NCBI GenBank assembly: GCA_959018215.1
Contig: CAUEKL010000098.1
Span: 1-8,265 of the forward strand
Reading direction: 5' to 3'
Origin: an uncultured Gemmiger sp.
GTDB taxonomy: Bacteria; Bacillota; Clostridia; Oscillospirales; Ruminococcaceae
DNA: 8,265 nt
Shown here: in pieces, positions 7,506 through 8,265 of the stretch
Layout of the letters: each line of letters begins with the position of its first letter
Position numbering within the stretch: position 1 is the stretch's first letter
Notes under the pieces: model-generated
The model's input: the letters and a program-made list of their open reading frames with translations, nothing else
What the model was told of the DNA's origin: nothing
Databases searched by the model: none
Translations under genes and position numbers: made by a program

Positions 7506-7526
7506 GGGAGAGGGGATTTTGTTACA
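7502..7526 (-). promoter_or_regulatory. Candidate ECF-dependent autoregulatory promoter of the sigma operon
   Basis: On the minus strand, TGTAAC (7526-7521) carries the AAC core typical of ECF -35 elements. After 16 nt comes GTC (7504-7502), resembling the CGTC-type ECF -10. Start would be near 7494, leaving a leader of about 40 nt to the sigma-factor ATG. No good housekeeping promoter is visible in the same stretch. Motif-level evidence only. Confidence 0.4.
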
Positions 7527-7557
7527 GGGGAAGAAAGATTTTTTGCGGACGTGAGAT

Positions 7558-7607
7558 GGGCTCCCCTGTGTAAGGGGAGCTGGCAGCGAAGCTGACTGAG
7601 GGGTTGG
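7558..7607 (+). repeat. Double-hairpin repeat A, copy 1
   Basis: About 50 nt, nearly identical to copy 2 (7851-7899). Hairpin one: GCTCCCCT, loop TGTGTA region, then AGGGGAGC. Hairpin two: CAGC-GAA-GCTG (7584-7594). The unit ends in the conserved tail ACTGAGGGGTTGG. It marks the left edge of a gene-free, hairpin-rich island that starts about 100 nt upstream of the sigma-factor gene. Elements of this look are common between genes in Faecalibacterium and its relatives (from memory); their role is not known. Confidence 0.85.
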
Positions 7608-7812
7608 TTTACTGCCAGGCTTACGGGCAGACGGCAGTCTGCCGGGTAGTCCTTCCTTTTTGGCACCAAAAAGGAAGCGAAAAAGTGCCACCGTTTCGAG
7701 GCGGTGGACGCCGACCAGGGTGTAAACACCCTGGACCCGTTATGCGGCCACCCCTCCGGGACGGCCTTCTCGCCGGTCTGGGGACCGGTGAGCAAGGAAA
7801 AGGATTTTAATA
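7608..7812 (+). repeat. Multi-hairpin element B, left copy
   Basis: Non-coding element of about 205 nt with a diverged inverted copy at 8058-8250. Hairpins in order: GGCAGAC-GGCA-GTCTGCC (7626-7643); CTTCCTTTTTG with CAAAAAGGAAG around loop GCAC (7652-7677); CCACCG-N8-CGGTGG (7688-7707); CCAGGGTG-TAAA-CACCCTGG (7715-7734); a weak GGCC/GGCC pair (7746-7766); and CTCGCCGGTC-TGGG-GACCGGTGAG with one G-T pair (7769-7792). Short single-stranded links such as AAGCGAAAAAGTG separate them. Reading frames across it are repeat-derived and resemble no protein. It may be a structured RNA, a non-autonomous mobile element, or a REP-like sequence; transcription is not shown by the sequence. Confidence 0.7.
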
Positions 7813-7850
7813 CCATTTCCCGGTGACGGGTACTAACGGTAGTAGAGATT
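7813..7850 (+). other. Two abutting mini-hairpins linking element B to repeat A
   Basis: CCCG-GTGA-CGGG (7819-7830) has a GNRA-type tetraloop. It is followed at once by TACTA-ACGG-TAGTA (7831-7844). The segment is absent from the inverted right half, where a different hairpin (8000-8024) occupies the matching place. It contains no gene. Confidence 0.5.
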
Positions 7851-7899
7851 GGCTCCCCTGTGCAAGGGGAGCTGGCAGCGAAGCTGACTGAGGGGTTGG
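7851..7899 (+). repeat. Double-hairpin repeat A, copy 2
   Basis: Same orientation as copy 1, and almost identical except for loop TGTGCA in place of TGTGTA. Stem one is GCTCCCCT with AGGGGAGC; stem two is CAGC-GAA-GCTG; the tail is ACTGAGGGGTTGG. Together with copy 1 it brackets element B in the order A-B-A. Confidence 0.85.
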
Positions 7900-7944
7900 A
7901 AACATACTGGTGTTTCCTGTATATGGGAAATCCGGGCAGCTTTA
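7900..7944. other. Central spacer of the inverted repeat island
   Basis: 45 nt between the two inverted halves. It contains most of a hairpin, GGAAACA-TACTGG-TGTTTCC (7898-7917), which begins in the last bases of repeat A copy 2. Nothing else is recognisable; it is the centre of the large palindrome. Confidence 0.45.
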
Positions 7945-7990
7945 CAACCCCTCCGCCGCTGCGCGGCACCTCCCCTTGCACAGGGGAGGC
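7945..7990 (-). repeat. Double-hairpin repeat A, copy 3 (inverted variant)
   Basis: Read on the minus strand it aligns with copies 1 and 2 but is a second subtype. Stem one is CCTCCCCT with AGGGGAGG, so its closing G-C pair has become C-G. Stem two is GCCGC-GCA-GCGGC instead of CAGC-GAA-GCTG. The tail GGAGGGGTTG is conserved. Both stems survive although both arms changed, as expected of a folded element. Confidence 0.83.
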
Positions 7991-7999
7991 ATGGGGCAG

Positions 8000-8024
8000 G
8001 GTCGTGGCTGAACCTGCCACGACC
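8000..8024. other. Nine-base-pair hairpin beside repeat A copy 3
   Basis: GGTCGTGGC (8000-8008), a 7-nt loop, then GCCACGACC (8016-8024): a perfect stem. It lies between A copy 3 and element B right copy, where the left half has two smaller hairpins. No U-tract follows on either strand, so it is not a good terminator. Confidence 0.55.
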
Positions 8025-8057
8025 TTCCCATTTTATAACCAACCAACTGGCCACGCC

Positions 8058-8250
8058 ATTTCAAATCATTTTCCTTGCTCAGGTCCCCCCAGGACCTGAG
8101 TAGGCCGTCGTGAGGTGGCCGCACCGGGTCCAGGGTGAAACCCTGGTCGGCGTCCACCGCCTCGAAACGGTGGGACTTTTCGCTTCCTTTTGGTCACAAA
8201 AGGAAGGACACCCCGGCAGACGGCCGTCCGCCAAGAAGCAACGGGCAGAC
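8058..8250 (-). repeat. Multi-hairpin element B, right copy (inverted)
   Basis: Reverse-complement relative of 7608-7812. The longest identical run is 34 nt (8173-8140 against 7688-7721). Hairpins on the plus-strand coordinates: 8215-8232 (GGCAGAC-GGCC-GTCCGCC), 8183-8206 (CTTCCTTTTG-GTCA-CAAAAGGAAG), 8154-8173 (CCACCG-N8-CGGTGG), 8130-8146 (CCAGGGT-GAA-ACCCTGG) and 8078-8100 (CTCAGGTCC-N5-GGACCTGAG). Against the left copy, the second stem is one pair shorter in both arms, the fourth is also shortened in both arms, and the last is rewritten in both arms. There is no protein-coding signal. Confidence 0.7.
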
Positions 8251-8265
8251 CAACCCCTCCGCCGC
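8251..8265 (-). repeat. Double-hairpin repeat A, copy 4 (cut by window edge)
   Basis: CAACCCCTCCGCCGC is identical to the start of copy 3 as read on the plus strand, so it is the tail of an inverted A of the same subtype. The hairpin part lies beyond the window. It occupies the position that mirrors copy 1. Confidence 0.7.

Noticed and set aside
7493..8020. A 175-codon minus-strand frame, and several shorter ones, across the repeat island
   Set aside because: They are translated repeats: the same peptide (SQLRCQLPLHRGA-like) appears in more than one frame because it is encoded by repeat A. No ribosome site, no family resemblance, and the DNA is better explained by hairpins.
7558..8265. CRISPR array
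   Set aside because: Repeats are in both orientations, separated by long unequal stretches that are themselves repeated, with no regular spacer length and no cas gene.
7558..8265. Insertion sequence with its transposase, or a retron
   Set aside because: No transposase or reverse-transcriptase frame is present in the window. A non-autonomous element remains possible and is treated as a finding.

Overview
The window is GC-rich, densely coded DNA whose signals are Gram-positive: AGGAGG-type ribosome binding sites, sigma-A style promoters, and U-tailed hairpins between convergent genes. Gene content, composition and the intergenic repeat style suggest a gut clostridium of the Oscillospiraceae/Ruminococcaceae (Faecalibacterium, Gemmiger or Subdoligranulum type). 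That placement is inference; no rRNA or marker phylogeny is available here.

Layout. (1) 29-2376, plus strand: two overlapping cytosolic glycosyltransferase genes, a GT4-type retaining enzyme followed by a GT2-type enzyme, probably the end of a surface-polysaccharide operon. It closes at a strong bidirectional terminator (2395-2457). (2) 2471-4453, minus strand: a 660-residue polytopic membrane protein with a GT-C-like first half and a large C-terminal extracytoplasmic half. (3) 4489-4539: a divergent promoter pair whose -35 boxes overlap on opposite strands. One promoter serves the membrane protein; the other, a perfect consensus promoter, serves cysK (cysteine synthase, 4596-5531). (4) 5542-5579: a terminator hairpin shared by two convergent transcription units. 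(5) 7453-5588, minus strand: an operon of ECF sigma factor, zinc-finger membrane anti-sigma factor and a membrane-anchored YfjL-like protein. The three genes are tightly spaced, and an ECF-type promoter upstream suggests autoregulation.

(6) 7454-8265 carries no credible gene but is packed with hairpins. Short double-hairpin repeats (A) flank a long multi-hairpin element (B) in the order A-B-A, facing an inverted A-B-A, so the region is a large imperfect palindrome that runs off the window edge. The two B copies share a 34-nt identical block. Elsewhere they differ mainly in ways that keep their stems paired: matched one-base deletions in both arms, an A-T to G-T change, and a whole stem rewritten on both sides. 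The A copies also swap a closing base pair. This suggests selection or copying that acts on a folded RNA or single-stranded DNA form, and it is the most interesting part of the window.

Functionally, the left part concerns the cell envelope (glycosyltransferases and a GT-C-like membrane protein), the centre is cysteine biosynthesis, and the right part is an envelope-sensing regulatory operon next to a repeat island.
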